Shown: positions 7,333 to 14,085, counted from the stretch's first letter. The stretch: DNA of 15,698 bases from M3007 sp041736625 (GCA_041736625.1 JBGSTG010000021.1:1-15698); one strand, 5' to 3'. Numbers and translations are program-made. The notes: generated by a model from the sequence alone, not told the origin.

Positions 7333-7340
7333 CAAATATA
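7333..7340 (-). promoter_or_regulatory. -7 promoter element (TATATTTG) for the carbonic anhydrase gene
   Basis: Perfect TAnnTTTG match on the minus strand, 61 bases before the ATG at 7271. The transcript leader would contain a short GGCC(T)-loop-(A)GGCC hairpin at 7310-7322. Confidence 0.5.
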
Positions 7341-7390
7341 CCGGCAATTTCAGGATTCACGCGCTGCCCAACGCCATTCCGCCGACCTAA

Positions 7391-7435
7391 AAAAAATAGC
7401 CCTCCGTCCTTTCTCCTTTGAAAGGACCGGAGGGC
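7391..7435 (-). terminator. Strong intrinsic terminator, minus strand
   Basis: A stem of 15 base pairs with one bulged base is formed by 7399-7413 and 7420-7435, with a six-base loop. On the minus strand it is followed by TATTTTTTTT. The opposite side has no U-tract, so it acts on minus-strand transcription. It lies 400 bases past the glycosyltransferase stop, and the carbonic anhydrase promoter is downstream of it, so it most simply ends a transcript that begins in the 7440-7700 spacer. Confidence 0.8.
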
Positions 7436-7660
7436 CCCCGCCTTCGGTTTATTTTCAACGGCGCTGTCACACGCCGCTTTTTAGCAATCAAGGCAACACG
7501 TGTTGCCGGTACGTAGTCAATTCAAACAGGGCACCGGATACATAAGCCCGGTTAGAGAACGGTAAAAAGCACTTTGCTTGGCAAAGCATATTTTTTGAAA
7601 AAACGGAACTTAAAAACCGTTCCCTCAAAAAAACGACCGCTTCCTGTTTCGCACTGCAAA
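7391..7660 (-). ncRNA. Candidate structured non-coding RNA, family not identified
   Basis: This stretch of about 270 bases has no convincing gene, yet is dense in base-pairing potential and ends at the strong minus-strand terminator. Read on the minus strand from about 7660, AAACAGG (7646-7652) can pair with CCTGTTT (7524-7530) to close a domain. Inside are a GGAAC/GTTCC hairpin within a U-run/A-run stem, and CTTTGC-CAA-GCAAAG. After it come a perfect 16-base palindrome (GGCAACACGTGTTGCC, 7492-7507) and CGGCG-loop-CGCCG (7460-7477). GAGGGAACGGT could instead pair with ACCGTTCTC, so two folds compete. I looked for the RNase P core, tmRNA ends and SRP loop and did not find them. 6S-like RNA is possible only by size and position. 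Ends are estimates. Confidence 0.4.
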
Positions 7661-7696
7661 TATGAAGGTTTTTTTGACATATAATCTGCTTCGGAG

Positions 7697-7704
7697 CAAA
7701 AATA
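7697..7704 (-). promoter_or_regulatory. Possible -7 element (TATTTTTG) upstream of the candidate RNA
   Basis: The minus strand reads TATTTTTG (TAnnTTTG) here. A second near-match, CATATTTG, lies at 7666-7673, closer to the structured region. The surrounding 7661-7837 is very AT-rich, with long A and T runs, and holds no gene that I can support. Confidence 0.3.
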
Positions 7705-7837
7705 TTGTCGAAAAAATGAAAGAAAAATTTTTACATTAAAATATATTTATTATTTTAAATTTTAAATATCTTAAATAAAGTTAAATATGAATGCAAAAAT
7801 GAACAATGTATATTATGTCAAAAAAAAATTTAACATT

Positions 7838-8815
7838 TTAAACGGGGAAATTTTGCACGGAAATCGCCTCTGCGCAGCGGAAGTGACCCTTGGGGCAGGC
7901 GTTGTATCCGTGCAGGCCACAGGGGCGGCACGCCAGTTCCTCATCGATTTGCACCGTGTACCGGGTATCCGACAACGGGCCGAAGCCAAAACGGGGCACG
8001 GTGGAGCAAAACACGGCGCAGGTTGGGGCGTTCACGGACGAGGCCAGGTGCAGGGGGGCGGAGTCGTTCACGTAACACATCCGGGCTTCTTCCATGAGCG
8101 CGGCGGATGCCAACAGGCTTAGATGGCCGGCGAGGTTGACCACTCCCGGGTGTTTGACCATGCCGGCGAGTTGGTCGCAGGACGCGCGGTCGGAGGGGGC
8201 GCCCAGCAAGCAAACGGTCGTTTTTTCCGGTATGTGGTCGATGAGCCTGGCCCATTGATGCAGCGGGAACTGCTTGGTGAACCACACGGAGGTGGGCGCT
8301 ATGCACACGTAGGCGCCTGCCGGGCGCACGGCCGCGGCTGCGGCGCGGTGTTGGGCGCCCGGGTACAGCCGTGGCCGTTCGGGCGCCGGCGCGTCCGTCA
8401 GGTGCTGGATGAGGCCCAGGTTGCGCGCTACTTCATGGCGTCCGTCGACCAGGTGCGGCACCCGGTGTGTGAACAAGGATGAAAACGGATTTTTGTCGAA
8501 CCCCACCGTTTGCCGTCCGCCGGAAAAAACGGTCAGCAAACCGGAAGCGCCGAAACGCTGGCAGTTGATGACCCAATCGTAGCGCTCCCGGCGTATCTGG
8601 CGGGCAAGCCGGTAGAGCTGCCCGTATTTGCCGCCTTTTTTGTCCCAAATCCATACCCGGCCCACGTGTGGGTGCCCTTCCAGCAGGGACTCGTTCCCTT
8701 TGCGCAGCAAAAAGTCAATGCGGGCATCGGGATAAAAACGCCTGAGCTTCTCAATGATCGGGGTGGCCAGGACGACGTCGCCTATAAACGCGGTTTGCAG
8801 GATGAGAAAAGACAT
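7838..8815 (-). CDS. Glycosyltransferase family 9 (ADP-heptose:LPS heptosyltransferase-like)
   Basis: This is a 325-residue GT-B enzyme. The N-terminal 'MSFLILQTAFIGDVVLATP' carries the family's G-D motif (G12-D13), followed by PIIEKLRRFYPDARIDFL. The C-terminal nucleotide-sugar site is recognised by CIAPTSVWFTKQFP (171-184), VCLLGAPSD (201-209) and the signature NDSAPLHLASSVNAPT (250-265), followed by 'FGFGPLS'. Relatives add heptose or similar sugars to the lipopolysaccharide core on the cytoplasmic face of the inner membrane; donor and acceptor are not determined. Several cysteines near the end (CRPCG, CPKGHFRC) are typical of the family. Length is usual. It appears to be a single-gene unit. 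A near-consensus -7 box (TAACTTTC, 8871-8878) and a heptamer tandem repeat lie upstream. Confidence 0.9.
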   Translation of the reverse strand: MSFLILQTAFIGDVVLATPIIEKLRRFYPDARIDFLLRKGNESLLEGHPHVGRVWIWDKKGGKYGQLYRLARQIRRERYDWVINCQRFGASGLLTVFSGGRQTVGFDKNPFSSLFTHRVPHLVDGRHEVARNLGLIQHLTDAPAPERPRLYPGAQHRAAAAAVRPAGAYVCIAPTSVWFTKQFPLHQWARLIDHIPEKTTVCLLGAPSDRASCDQLAGMVKHPGVVNLAGHLSLLASAALMEEARMCYVNDSAPLHLASSVNAPTCAVFCSTVPRFGFGPLSDTRYTVQIDEELACRPCGLHGYNACPKGHFRCAEAISVQNFPV

Positions 8816-8818
8816 GTC

Positions 8819-8846
8819 GAATGCGGAATGTGGAATGTGGAATAAG
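8819..8846. repeat. Heptamer tandem repeat (GAATGYG)n
   Basis: Three tandem seven-base units GAATGCG, GAATGTG, GAATGTG are followed by a degenerate GAATAAG, within the presumed leader of the glycosyltransferase gene. Such short heptamer runs can vary in copy number by slippage. No function can be shown. Confidence 0.6.
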
Positions 8847-8931
8847 GGTGCGCTTAGGGATAGTGGGGGCGAAAGTTAGGTGTTTTCGGGCATGGAGAGA
8901 AGGGTGGGGCAGGGTGGCGTGCTCGGCGGGT

Positions 8932-8943
8932 GTCTGGTGACCC
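8932..8943 (+). repeat. Left target-site duplication of the MITE-like element
   Basis: GTCTGGTGACCC here matches GTCTGGTGGCCC at 9121-9132 in 11 of 12 bases, and both directly abut the terminal inverted repeats. This is what a 12-bp target duplication with one later mutation would look like. The length fits IS4-type transposases (9-12 bp). Confidence 0.6.
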
Positions 8944-8967
8944 CAATGTCGTCAACTTAAGCGCAAA

Positions 8968-9003
8968 GGCCTCGGAGAACCTGTCCCGTACCGTAGGTCG
9001 GGA
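8968..9003 (+). repeat. First copy of the 36-bp internal unit
   Basis: The 36 bases starting GGCCTCGGAGAACCTG and ending GTAGGTCGGGA are identical to 9042-9077. This copy lacks the last 16 bases of the right hairpin arm, so it is a truncated copy of the full palindrome to its right. Confidence 0.75.
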
Positions 9004-9041
9004 GGCTCAACGTTTATAGAATACGTTGCACAAATTTTGGG

Positions 9042-9093
9042 GGCCTCGGAGAACCTGTCCCGTACCGTAGGTCGGGACAGGTTCTCCGAGGCC
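9042..9093. repeat. Perfect 52-bp palindromic hairpin inside the MITE
   Basis: Arms of 21 bp (9042-9062 and 9073-9093) are exact complements around a ten-base loop TACCGTAGGT, which itself has an ACC/GGT pairing. Extruded or transcribed, this forms a very stable stem on either strand. No T-run follows it directly, so it is not an ordinary terminator. Confidence 0.8.
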
Positions 9094-9120
9094 ACTAAAA
9101 ACCTTAAGTTGACGACATTG

Positions 9121-9132
9121 GTCTGGTGGCCC
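9121..9132 (+). repeat. Right target-site duplication of the MITE-like element
   Basis: GTCTGGTGGCCC, partner of 8932-8943 with one mismatch, directly abuts the right terminal inverted repeat. Confidence 0.6.
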
Positions 9133-9194
9133 ATGGCGTGCGGCGCGTGTGCAAACTTCAGAAAAAGTTAACCTGCGGTAAAAGCGGATGGTTT

Positions 9195-9202
9195 TACATT
9201 TG
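9195..9202 (+). promoter_or_regulatory. -7 promoter element (TACATTTG) for the 553-residue gene
   Basis: Perfect TAnnTTTG match 22 bases before the ATG at 9225, which implies a short leader. No clear TTG at -33. It lies about 75 bp outside the right end of the MITE. Confidence 0.5.
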
Positions 9203-9224
9203 ACCAAACAATCACTTGTATTCC

Positions 9225-10886
9225 ATGAGCCGACAGTACCAGATCATCCGGCGCGTTCGTTACGAACGCAATTTGCTCGACATGGCCCGGTCCTTCAGTG
9301 CCGACGGCGGCGCCATTACCCTGGACGAGATCCAGCAGATCTACCAAAAAGCGCAGGACGGGTACCGGATCACCGACACCGAGCGGCGCACCATGCTGTA
9401 TATCGGCACGCAGTTTTCCCTGGATCCGGATGCGCAGGCGTGGTTGCGCGCGCAGTTCCAGTCGCCCGATCCAGACAACCCCTACGAGGCCATCCTGAAG
9501 CGCGTGATCCGCGACGAGTACCGGCTCATGAACCTGGGTTGGCAGATGGCCCCGGCCGAGGTCAGGCGCCAGGAAGACCTGGGGCAGCCCCGCCTGTTCG
9601 AAAACGCGTTGCGCGGCGCCCTCAAGGCGTTCCTGAGCTGGAACATGGGGCAGCTGAGTTTTGGCGCCTTTGTCAACCGTTTTCACGACAACGAGACGTA
9701 CCCCACGCCCCAGGATCTGTTGCGCGCCCACCTGGACCGCGGTACGCTCTTCCTGGTGCCCCTCGACCCCGGGCAGCAACAGACCCTGGCGCACGACGTG
9801 CCGGAGGGGCTCGACACCGAACAAAACTGGGTGTTCGGTCTGCACATCCCCAAGTTCTTTCCGGCCCTGTTTTTGGCCCATATGCGCCGCGACCAGGCGG
9901 ACCAGCAGTACAGCAACGGGTACATTTCGCGCAAGCCGGACTTGTCTGATCTGATGCCCGACATCATTGGACGCCTGCTGGACAACCCCGGTCTGGCGGC
10001 GTCGGTAGACCCGGATGAGGTGACGCGCCAGCTGGCGTATCTGCCGGGGCAGAATTTCGGCAACGCCCTCTTCGCCGCCGTGCACGGCGGTATTTACAAC
10101 GGCGAAAGCAGCATGTCGCTCCGCGATTTCATACAACAGGAAATCTGGCCCGACCCCGAGCGAGACCTCAGCGCGTACATCCGCGACTACCTCAACGACG
10201 GCGGGAAAATTTCGCTGTTGCCGGCCGACTTCCGCGACGGCAATGCCTTCGGCATTCCGCCCGACATGATCTACTGGGACGAAAAGGAGTGGTGGCTATT
10301 CGTGGTGGAAATGCCCCGCAGGACGCACATCAAGGCCATTGTAAACACCCCGCGCGACAATCATGACGGCGAGACGGCCTGGAACGATTGCTTCCAGCCT
10401 GCCGACAGCCGCCCCCTGGAGGAGCGGCTCCGGGATGTGTTGACTCAGGAGTTTGACCTGCCCGGGCTTCAGCTTCTGTTCCCGGAAAGCGAATACGAAG
10501 CACAGCGCACCCAATTCGGCCCCGACTGGCGCCACCCCCAGGGGCTGCTTCGACAGGCGCTCAACACCATCCTGCACGACTACCTCGAGCCCCGCTCGGT
10601 GTTCCACATCGTCACCCAGGTGCACAACATCCATCCGGGAGACTACGCCGGCCCCCGCGCATTTCGCGACGCTGTGCGCACCCGCATCCACGGATACCTC
10701 CAGACCGCTACCCTGGAACTGTTGCCGATCGAACTGCCCGACAACAACCCGGTGGACACCGAACCCATCGACCAGTTCTGGGAATTTTTCCTGCTGCTGC
10801 CCGGGTTGTCGGACCATGGCTTCTGGGTGATCATCCCCCGGTGGCCGGAGGAGGAGCAAAGACCGTATGTGTACGGTGTGAATTGA
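9225..10886 (+). CDS. Unrecognised 553-residue soluble protein
   Basis: I do not recognise a family. The product is acidic to neutral, rich in Asp, Pro, Arg and Trp, with no signal peptide or membrane helix, so it is probably cytoplasmic. The N-terminal ~115 residues look helical (RYERNLLDMARSF, EIQQIYQKAQ, DTERRTMLYIG). The region 165-300 includes a 'FHIPKFFPALFLAHMRRDQ'-like segment (read here as HIPKFFPALFLAHMR). The C-terminal half has strands ending 'WWLFVVEMPRRTHIKAIV' and 'FWEFFLLLPGLSDHGFWVIIP'. An open extension uses TTG at 9216; ATG 9225 is preferred because it gives MSRQYQ and a better spacing from the TACATTTG promoter. Codon use and GC content match the core genes, so recent transfer is not indicated. 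It stands alone: MITE upstream, tRNA-Leu downstream. Coding is certain; function is open. Confidence 0.85.
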   Translation: MSRQYQIIRRVRYERNLLDMARSFSADGGAITLDEIQQIYQKAQDGYRITDTERRTMLYIGTQFSLDPDAQAWLRAQFQSPDPDNPYEAILKRVIRDEYRLMNLGWQMAPAEVRRQEDLGQPRLFENALRGALKAFLSWNMGQLSFGAFVNRFHDNETYPTPQDLLRAHLDRGTLFLVPLDPGQQQTLAHDVPEGLDTEQNWVFGLHIPKFFPALFLAHMRRDQADQQYSNGYISRKPDLSDLMPDIIGRLLDNPGLAASVDPDEVTRQLAYLPGQNFGNALFAAVHGGIYNGESSMSLRDFIQQEIWPDPERDLSAYIRDYLNDGGKISLLPADFRDGNAFGIPPDMIYWDEKEWWLFVVEMPRRTHIKAIVNTPRDNHDGETAWNDCFQPADSRPLEERLRDVLTQEFDLPGLQLLFPESEYEAQRTQFGPDWRHPQGLLRQALNTILHDYLEPRSVFHIVTQVHNIHPGDYAGPRAFRDAVRTRIHGYLQTATLELLPIELPDNNPVDTEPIDQFWEFFLLLPGLSDHGFWVIIPRWPEEEQRPYVYGVN

Positions 10887-10915
10887 TTTTTGTCGAAAAA
10901 AAATGCACACAGCGC

Positions 10916-10947
10916 TTGCGTAGTTAGCGTTTGCGATATTATCTTTG
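10916..10947 (+). promoter_or_regulatory. Promoter of tRNA-Leu (TTG-N21-TATCTTTG)
   Basis: TTG at 10916-10918 and TATCTTTG at 10940-10947 give both Bacteroidota promoter elements at acceptable spacing, 25 bases before the tRNA 5' end. This is the most complete promoter in the window. Confidence 0.6.
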
Positions 10948-10972
10948 CACCCGCTTTTTAAGCGAAGTCCCT

Positions 10973-11056
10973 GCGGGAATGGCGGAATTGGTAGACGCAT
11001 ACGTTTCAGGGGCGTACGCCTTTACGGGTGTGGGGGTTCGACTCCCCCTTCCCGCA
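10973..11056 (+). tRNA. tRNA-Leu (anticodon CAG)
   Basis: This is an 84-base class II tRNA. The acceptor stem GCGGGAA/TTCCCGC is perfect, with discriminator A at 11056. The D-arm contains AATTGGTAGA. The anticodon stem TACGT/GCGTA holds loop TTCAGGG with CAG at 11007-11009. A long variable arm (CGCCTTTACGGGTG) and a GGGGG-TTCGACT-CCCCC T-arm follow. CCA is not encoded. A promoter lies upstream and an intrinsic terminator 12 bases downstream, so it is a single-gene unit. Confidence 0.96.
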
Positions 11057-11067
11057 CTTACCATGCT

Positions 11068-11103
11068 AAAGGCTTTTGTGTTTGCGCACAGAAGCCTTTT
11101 TTT
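11068..11103 (+). terminator. Intrinsic terminator of tRNA-Leu
   Basis: AAGGCTT (11069-11075) pairs with AAGCCTT, extended by TGTG/CACA with a T-G wobble between, around a TTTGCG loop. A run of seven T follows (11097-11103). Confidence 0.85.
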
Positions 11104-11149
11104 GTGGGTTGTTATAGTCGGCGGCATGGATCAACCTGCGGACTTTCCG

Positions 11150-12856
11150 TCAGGGCGTGCATTCTTCCAGCATCTTCGCCAGTTTGACAATGCTTTCTGC
11201 ATTGCGCGAAAAAACCTCTTTTTCAGCGGCTTCCAGCACGGCCGGGCAATTGGCGTACGCCTTTTTGATGCCTTTGTTGAGGTTAAAGGCGAATTTTATG
11301 CTGTTGAGCGACGTGTACTCCTCTTTGCCGACGTTGTAGAGCACGTATTCGGGTGGATTCATCACGCCGTCTTTGTCATCGGCATACGCAAGGTATGCCT
11401 TGATTTGCGGTGAATCGTACAGCAGTTCCAGAATGGTCTTGCTGGCGCCAAGGTTGACGGAGTTGGCTGATTTGAAAGGCATGATTTTAAAGATGCGTCC
11501 GTCGAAGGCAAAACCGGCTATTTTCCCCTTATCGAGGTACTCGATTTTATACTTTTCGCCTAAATCGACGGCGTAACGCACATTTCCGCCTGCGCCGAAG
11601 CTCAGACCAATCGAATTGGGGCTTTCTGCCAGGAACAACACGTTTTTTTCGATACCGTCGGTACCGGTCACGGTGCCGTTGTACTGCACGGTACTGACGG
11701 ACAGGCCTAGGCTTTTTTGCTTGTAGGCGTCTTTTCGGTCATCGCTGTCGGTGTCATACGTTTTGGGCGGGGCATCCGACAACGCATCCGGCGCCGGCGT
11801 CGGGGTTGCTTGCATGGCCAGGTGTCGGGTGTTCTTGCCGGTGTTTCGAAACGCTTCTTTCAGTTCGTCAATCGCCGAGAGGGCGCGTTTTCCGTCTTTC
11901 GGGTCGTAATCGTTGGTTATTACGGCTTGCGCGTATTCGGCCGCTTTATCCAGGTCTTCCAGCCAAAAATGAACCAGGGTCAGGTTGTACAGGCAGGCGT
12001 ACCGGAGCTTTTTGTCGTTTTTTTCGTCCGAGGTGTATTTGTCTTTTTGTTCGTTGAAGTATTCGATGGCGTTTTGCGACAATAAGCGAACCGAGTCCAG
12101 CGGTTGGTCGGCTTTCATGGTAACGAAGGCCTGCCGGAGGGTTTCGTATGCGCTGTAAAAACCGCTAAAATCCGGGTGCGATCTGGAATTGAGGATTTGC
12201 AATTGTTCGGTTATGGTTATGGGCGTGTATCCAAAAAGGGTATTGATTTCTTCATGGATTTCTTTCATGGCGCCGACCAGGCCATCCTGGTCGGCTTTGG
12301 CCATGTCCTTGCCCATTTTTCCGTTTTTGATGTAGGCATCCACGTCGGCTTGTGAACCGAATTCTTTGGACTTGAACGTGCGCCCACCCCAGAGATAATT
12401 TTTTGTAAACGCCGTTTTGCCGTCTTCGGTGACCACTTTCAGGTTAAGGTTATGGTCGTATTTCGCTTCATAGTAATAGTAGGTGGCGGTTATTTCCTTG
12501 CCGGACGGGTCTTTGGTGGTTTCCTTGCGGGTTTTGAGCGCTGCATCGCCCTTGGTAAACTCTGAGAGTTTGAGTTGCAGGCTGAACTGGCCTCCCTTGG
12601 GTATTTTTTCATACCCGTACACTTTGAGGTTGTTCAGGAAGAACTTTTCATCCAGTCCAACCGACCTCAGATCGCCCGGGTTGGCGGAGAAATCGGCACT
12701 ATACTGGCTGTAGGAGGCAGGGAATGGTTGTTTGGGCAAGCGGGTGTAGGCTACGGGGATCGGCATGGGGTCGAGGTCGATCTTTTGGGCGCCGGCGTCA
12801 CCGGCCTGCAGCAGCATCAGGTAAGCCAACAAAAGGGAGGCGAAGAACTTTTTCAT
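11150..12856 (-). CDS. Unrecognised exported protein, 568 residues
   Basis: A signal peptide (MKKFFASLLLAYLMLLQAGDAGAQ) predicts export to the periplasm or outer membrane. The mature part starts 'KIDLDPMPIPVAYTRLPKQP'. Residues about 55-165 look like a beta domain with a Tyr-rich strand (ATYYYYEAKYDHNLNLKVV). Residues about 235-345 look helical and TPR-like (YACLYNLTLVHFWLEDLDKAAEYAQAV). A low-complexity Pro/Asp linker follows near 355-380. The last ~190 residues read as repeated beta strands about a parameter's value (KNVLFLAESPN, RYAVDLGEKYKIEYLDKG, GFAFDGRIFKIMPF) and end in a helix. I do not assign a family. The layout suggests an envelope protein carrying a helical repeat adaptor. It is a single gene after the tRNA, convergent with it. 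No -7 match is clear upstream; an inverted repeat lies at 12906-12934. Confidence 0.8.
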   Translation of the reverse strand: MKKFFASLLLAYLMLLQAGDAGAQKIDLDPMPIPVAYTRLPKQPFPASYSQYSADFSANPGDLRSVGLDEKFFLNNLKVYGYEKIPKGGQFSLQLKLSEFTKGDAALKTRKETTKDPSGKEITATYYYYEAKYDHNLNLKVVTEDGKTAFTKNYLWGGRTFKSKEFGSQADVDAYIKNGKMGKDMAKADQDGLVGAMKEIHEEINTLFGYTPITITEQLQILNSRSHPDFSGFYSAYETLRQAFVTMKADQPLDSVRLLSQNAIEYFNEQKDKYTSDEKNDKKLRYACLYNLTLVHFWLEDLDKAAEYAQAVITNDYDPKDGKRALSAIDELKEAFRNTGKNTRHLAMQATPTPAPDALSDAPPKTYDTDSDDRKDAYKQKSLGLSVSTVQYNGTVTGTDGIEKNVLFLAESPNSIGLSFGAGGNVRYAVDLGEKYKIEYLDKGKIAGFAFDGRIFKIMPFKSANSVNLGASKTILELLYDSPQIKAYLAYADDKDGVMNPPEYVLYNVGKEEYTSLNSIKFAFNLNKGIKKAYANCPAVLEAAEKEVFSRNAESIVKLAKMLEECTP

Positions 12857-12905
12857 GAGGGATCAGATGGTATGATTTTATCAATTGAGGGTAAAGACGG
12901 GCGCA

Positions 12906-12934
12906 CGTTGCATTCAGGAATGTTTTGTGCAACG
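12906..12934. repeat. Inverted repeat in the divergent spacer
   Basis: CGTTGCA (12906-12912) and TGCAACG (12928-12934) form a stem with an overlapping inner CATTC-AG-GAATG hairpin. It sits 50 bases before the 568-residue gene start and 91 before the Rpn remnant. It could be an operator or a leader hairpin; nothing in the sequence decides. Confidence 0.4.
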
Positions 12935-12999
12935 CGGTCACGGCGGTAAAAGTAAGGCGTTTTTGTTACCCTTGCCAACACAATTTGTATAAAAAGACG

Positions 13000-13007
13000 T
13001 ATCTTTG
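13000..13007 (+). promoter_or_regulatory. -7 promoter element (TATCTTTG) upstream of the Rpn remnant
   Basis: Perfect TAnnTTTG match 18 bases before the ATG at 13025. The promoter of this decayed gene therefore looks intact, so the remnant may still be expressed. Confidence 0.5.
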
Positions 13008-13024
13008 CACAAACCATCCTGGTC

Positions 13025-13342
13025 ATGGCCTTGCAAGACAAGTACATCAACCCTTTCACCGACCGCGTGTTTGAGAAACTGTTCTCGGTGGCGGAAATCG
13101 CCAAATTTACCCCGGAAGAGCGGCAGGGCTACGAACAGCGTCTGAAATGTTACCGGGATCTGAAAAATGTGATTGATACGTCGTACATGGAAGGACTGGA
13201 GGAGGGAAAAGCTGAGGGAAAAATAGAAGGGATGCAAGAGCGAAACCTCGAAATCGCCCGGCAAATGAAGGCAGACGGCGAGCCGGCAGAAAAAATCCGG
13301 CGGTACACCGGGCTTACGGAGGAGGAGGTTGCGGGGTTGTGA
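13025..13342 (+). pseudogene. Rpn/PDDEXK_2 family nuclease-transposase, N-terminus fused to C-terminal tail (copy A)
   Basis: This is a 105-residue frame where an intact family member has about 280-330. The first 14 residues (MALQDKYINPFTDR) match the usual Rpn start, 'KY-NPFTDxxFKKLF'. The rest, from FEKLFSVAEIAKFTPEER, matches the family's C-terminal tail: the 'IAKFTPEER..YEQ.LK.YRDLKN.IDT' block, an EEG-rich helix and the closing 'IRRYTGLTEEEVAGL'. The whole PD-(D/E)XK catalytic core is missing. The join falls at 'VFEKLF', which resembles the N-terminal 'FKKLF', so a deletion through short homology is plausible. Promoter and frame are intact. It may be a relic or a small protein that still makes the tail helix. 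Copy B (14133) is nearly identical from this join onward. Confidence 0.7.
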
Positions 13343-13478
13343 ATGGTGGGTTTTGGGGTTGGGTGGTATGTTTAAAGGCGGCTCGTGTGTGGGTTTATTA
13401 TTCGATGCAAATAGGGGGGGGATCAGGGAGTCAAAGCAATGAAAATAAAGGTGTTAGGCGTTTTTCAGGATCGACTAA
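13343..13478. other. Non-coding flank shared with the third Rpn remnant
   Basis: No gene is seen. After the stop, GAATGGTGGGTTTTGGGG matches the flank of copy B. Later pieces (GGGAGTCAA, AATAA-GGTGTTAGG, TCAGGA-CGACTA) match 15391-15439 after copy C with gaps. A run of eight G lies near 13414. Confidence 0.5.
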
Positions 13479-13832
13479 TTAATCCAACGTAATTATCGAA
13501 CTTCTTGTAATCTCCAACACATTATTATATTCTATCTCAATTAAAATTCTGTCTAAATTTCTATCAAACAATTGAATCAATTCATCCGTGGACATATTGC
13601 CAACGGTTAAATATATCAATTTGTGTGGTTCGAGCTTTTGAAAATACATGTCGTAAAAATCTGAATCTTTGGAGATTACAATCCGGCGCTCTTTGAGTGA
13701 CAATTCGTTTATTTGTTCATCCGATGTTTTATTTTTTTCAGGTAAATCCAGTGTATGGATTGCGTCGTACCCCCTGGCCGAAAACCAACGGGCTAGTTTT
13801 TTGGGCAACTGGGCATCCACTAAAAACTTCAT
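13479..13832 (-). CDS. DUF5615 PIN-like toxin-type protein
   Basis: This 117-residue protein has the DUF5615 (Mut7-C/PIN-like) layout: KFLVDAQLPKKLARWFSARGYDAIH at the start, a middle 'TSDEQINELSLKERRIVISKDSDF', and the strand 'HKLIYLTVGNMS' with a following helix. Acidic residues expected for a PIN-type metal site are D6, D29 and/or E39, and D56/D58. Family members are considered toxin-like RNases paired with DUF433 proteins; nuclease activity here is inferred. The start ATG overlaps the stop of the DUF433 gene by four bases (ATGA), giving antitoxin first and toxin second. Base composition is AT-rich compared with the GC-rich core, consistent with transfer. Confidence 0.85.
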   Translation of the reverse strand: MKFLVDAQLPKKLARWFSARGYDAIHTLDLPEKNKTSDEQINELSLKERRIVISKDSDFYDMYFQKLEPHKLIYLTVGNMSTDELIQLFDRNLDRILIEIEYNNVLEITRSSIITLD

Positions 13833-14065
13833 GCAACCAGCTTGCCGATATTTTTTACCTGAATTACTCTTTTAGCAAAAAGGAGGCAAGCGAGCAGGTC
13901 CTCCTCCTCCAAATCTTCAAAATCCTCTAATATTTGCGCATGCGTCATATTGGAAGCCAGCAAATCAAGGATGTGTTCTACCGGGTAGCGCAAACCCCGG
14001 ATAGTGGGCTTGCCGTGGCAAATTTTCGGGTCAACAGTGATTCTACTGAGCAGATCTTCATTCAT
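13829..14065 (-). CDS. DUF433 antitoxin-type protein
   Basis: This 78-residue protein carries the DUF433 signature ITVDPKICHGKPTIRGLRYPVEHILDLLA (9-37), then 'MTHAQILEDFEDLEEEDLLACLLFA' (40-64). DUF433 is a small helix-turn-helix-like domain, regularly the upstream partner of a PIN-like protein, and is expected to bind both its toxin and its own promoter. An alternative ATG lies four codons upstream (14077). I chose 14065 because the -7 element at 14086-14093 would put 14077 almost at the transcript's 5' end. The upstream region is shared with Rpn copy B, which starts on the other strand at 14133. Confidence 0.85.
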   Translation of the reverse strand: MNEDLLSRITVDPKICHGKPTIRGLRYPVEHILDLLASNMTHAQILEDFEDLEEEDLLACLLFAKRVIQVKNIGKLVA

Positions 14066-14085
14066 AGTTAAAGCCATTGATTATG

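Larger units (their letters stand above)
8944..9120. mobile_element. MITE-like non-coding element, 177 bp
   Basis: Perfect 18-bp terminal inverted repeats (CAATGTCGTCAACTTAAG at 8944-8961 and its complement at 9103-9120) enclose 141 bp with no coding capacity. Twelve-base near-identical direct repeats flank it. Inside are a 36-bp unit present twice (8968-9003 and 9042-9077) and, after the second copy, its inverse, forming a long hairpin. The spacer between the units (9004-9041) is AT-rich. The element lies between the glycosyltransferase and the 553-residue gene and breaks neither. It would need a transposase supplied elsewhere; none with matching ends is in this window. Confidence 0.7.

Noticed and set aside
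7400..7660. RNase P RNA, tmRNA or SRP RNA in the structured spacer
   Set aside because: The GAGGAAAGTCC-type RNase P core, the tmRNA tRNA-like ends and the SRP GGAAGGAAGCAG-type loop were not found on either strand.
9168..10136. A 322-codon open frame on the minus strand opposite the 553-residue gene
   Set aside because: It has shadow-like composition and no promoter, and it overlaps fully a frame with a good start and promoter.
10939..11127. A 62-codon minus-strand frame with 'GRGSRTPTPVKAYAPETYASTNSAIPAG'-type sequence
   Set aside because: It is the complement of tRNA-Leu, a well-known false protein call over class II tRNA genes.
12921..12935. CGTTGCACAAA shared with the MITE spacer (9024-9034)
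   Set aside because: An 11-base match is expected by chance in a window this size; no extended similarity flanks it.
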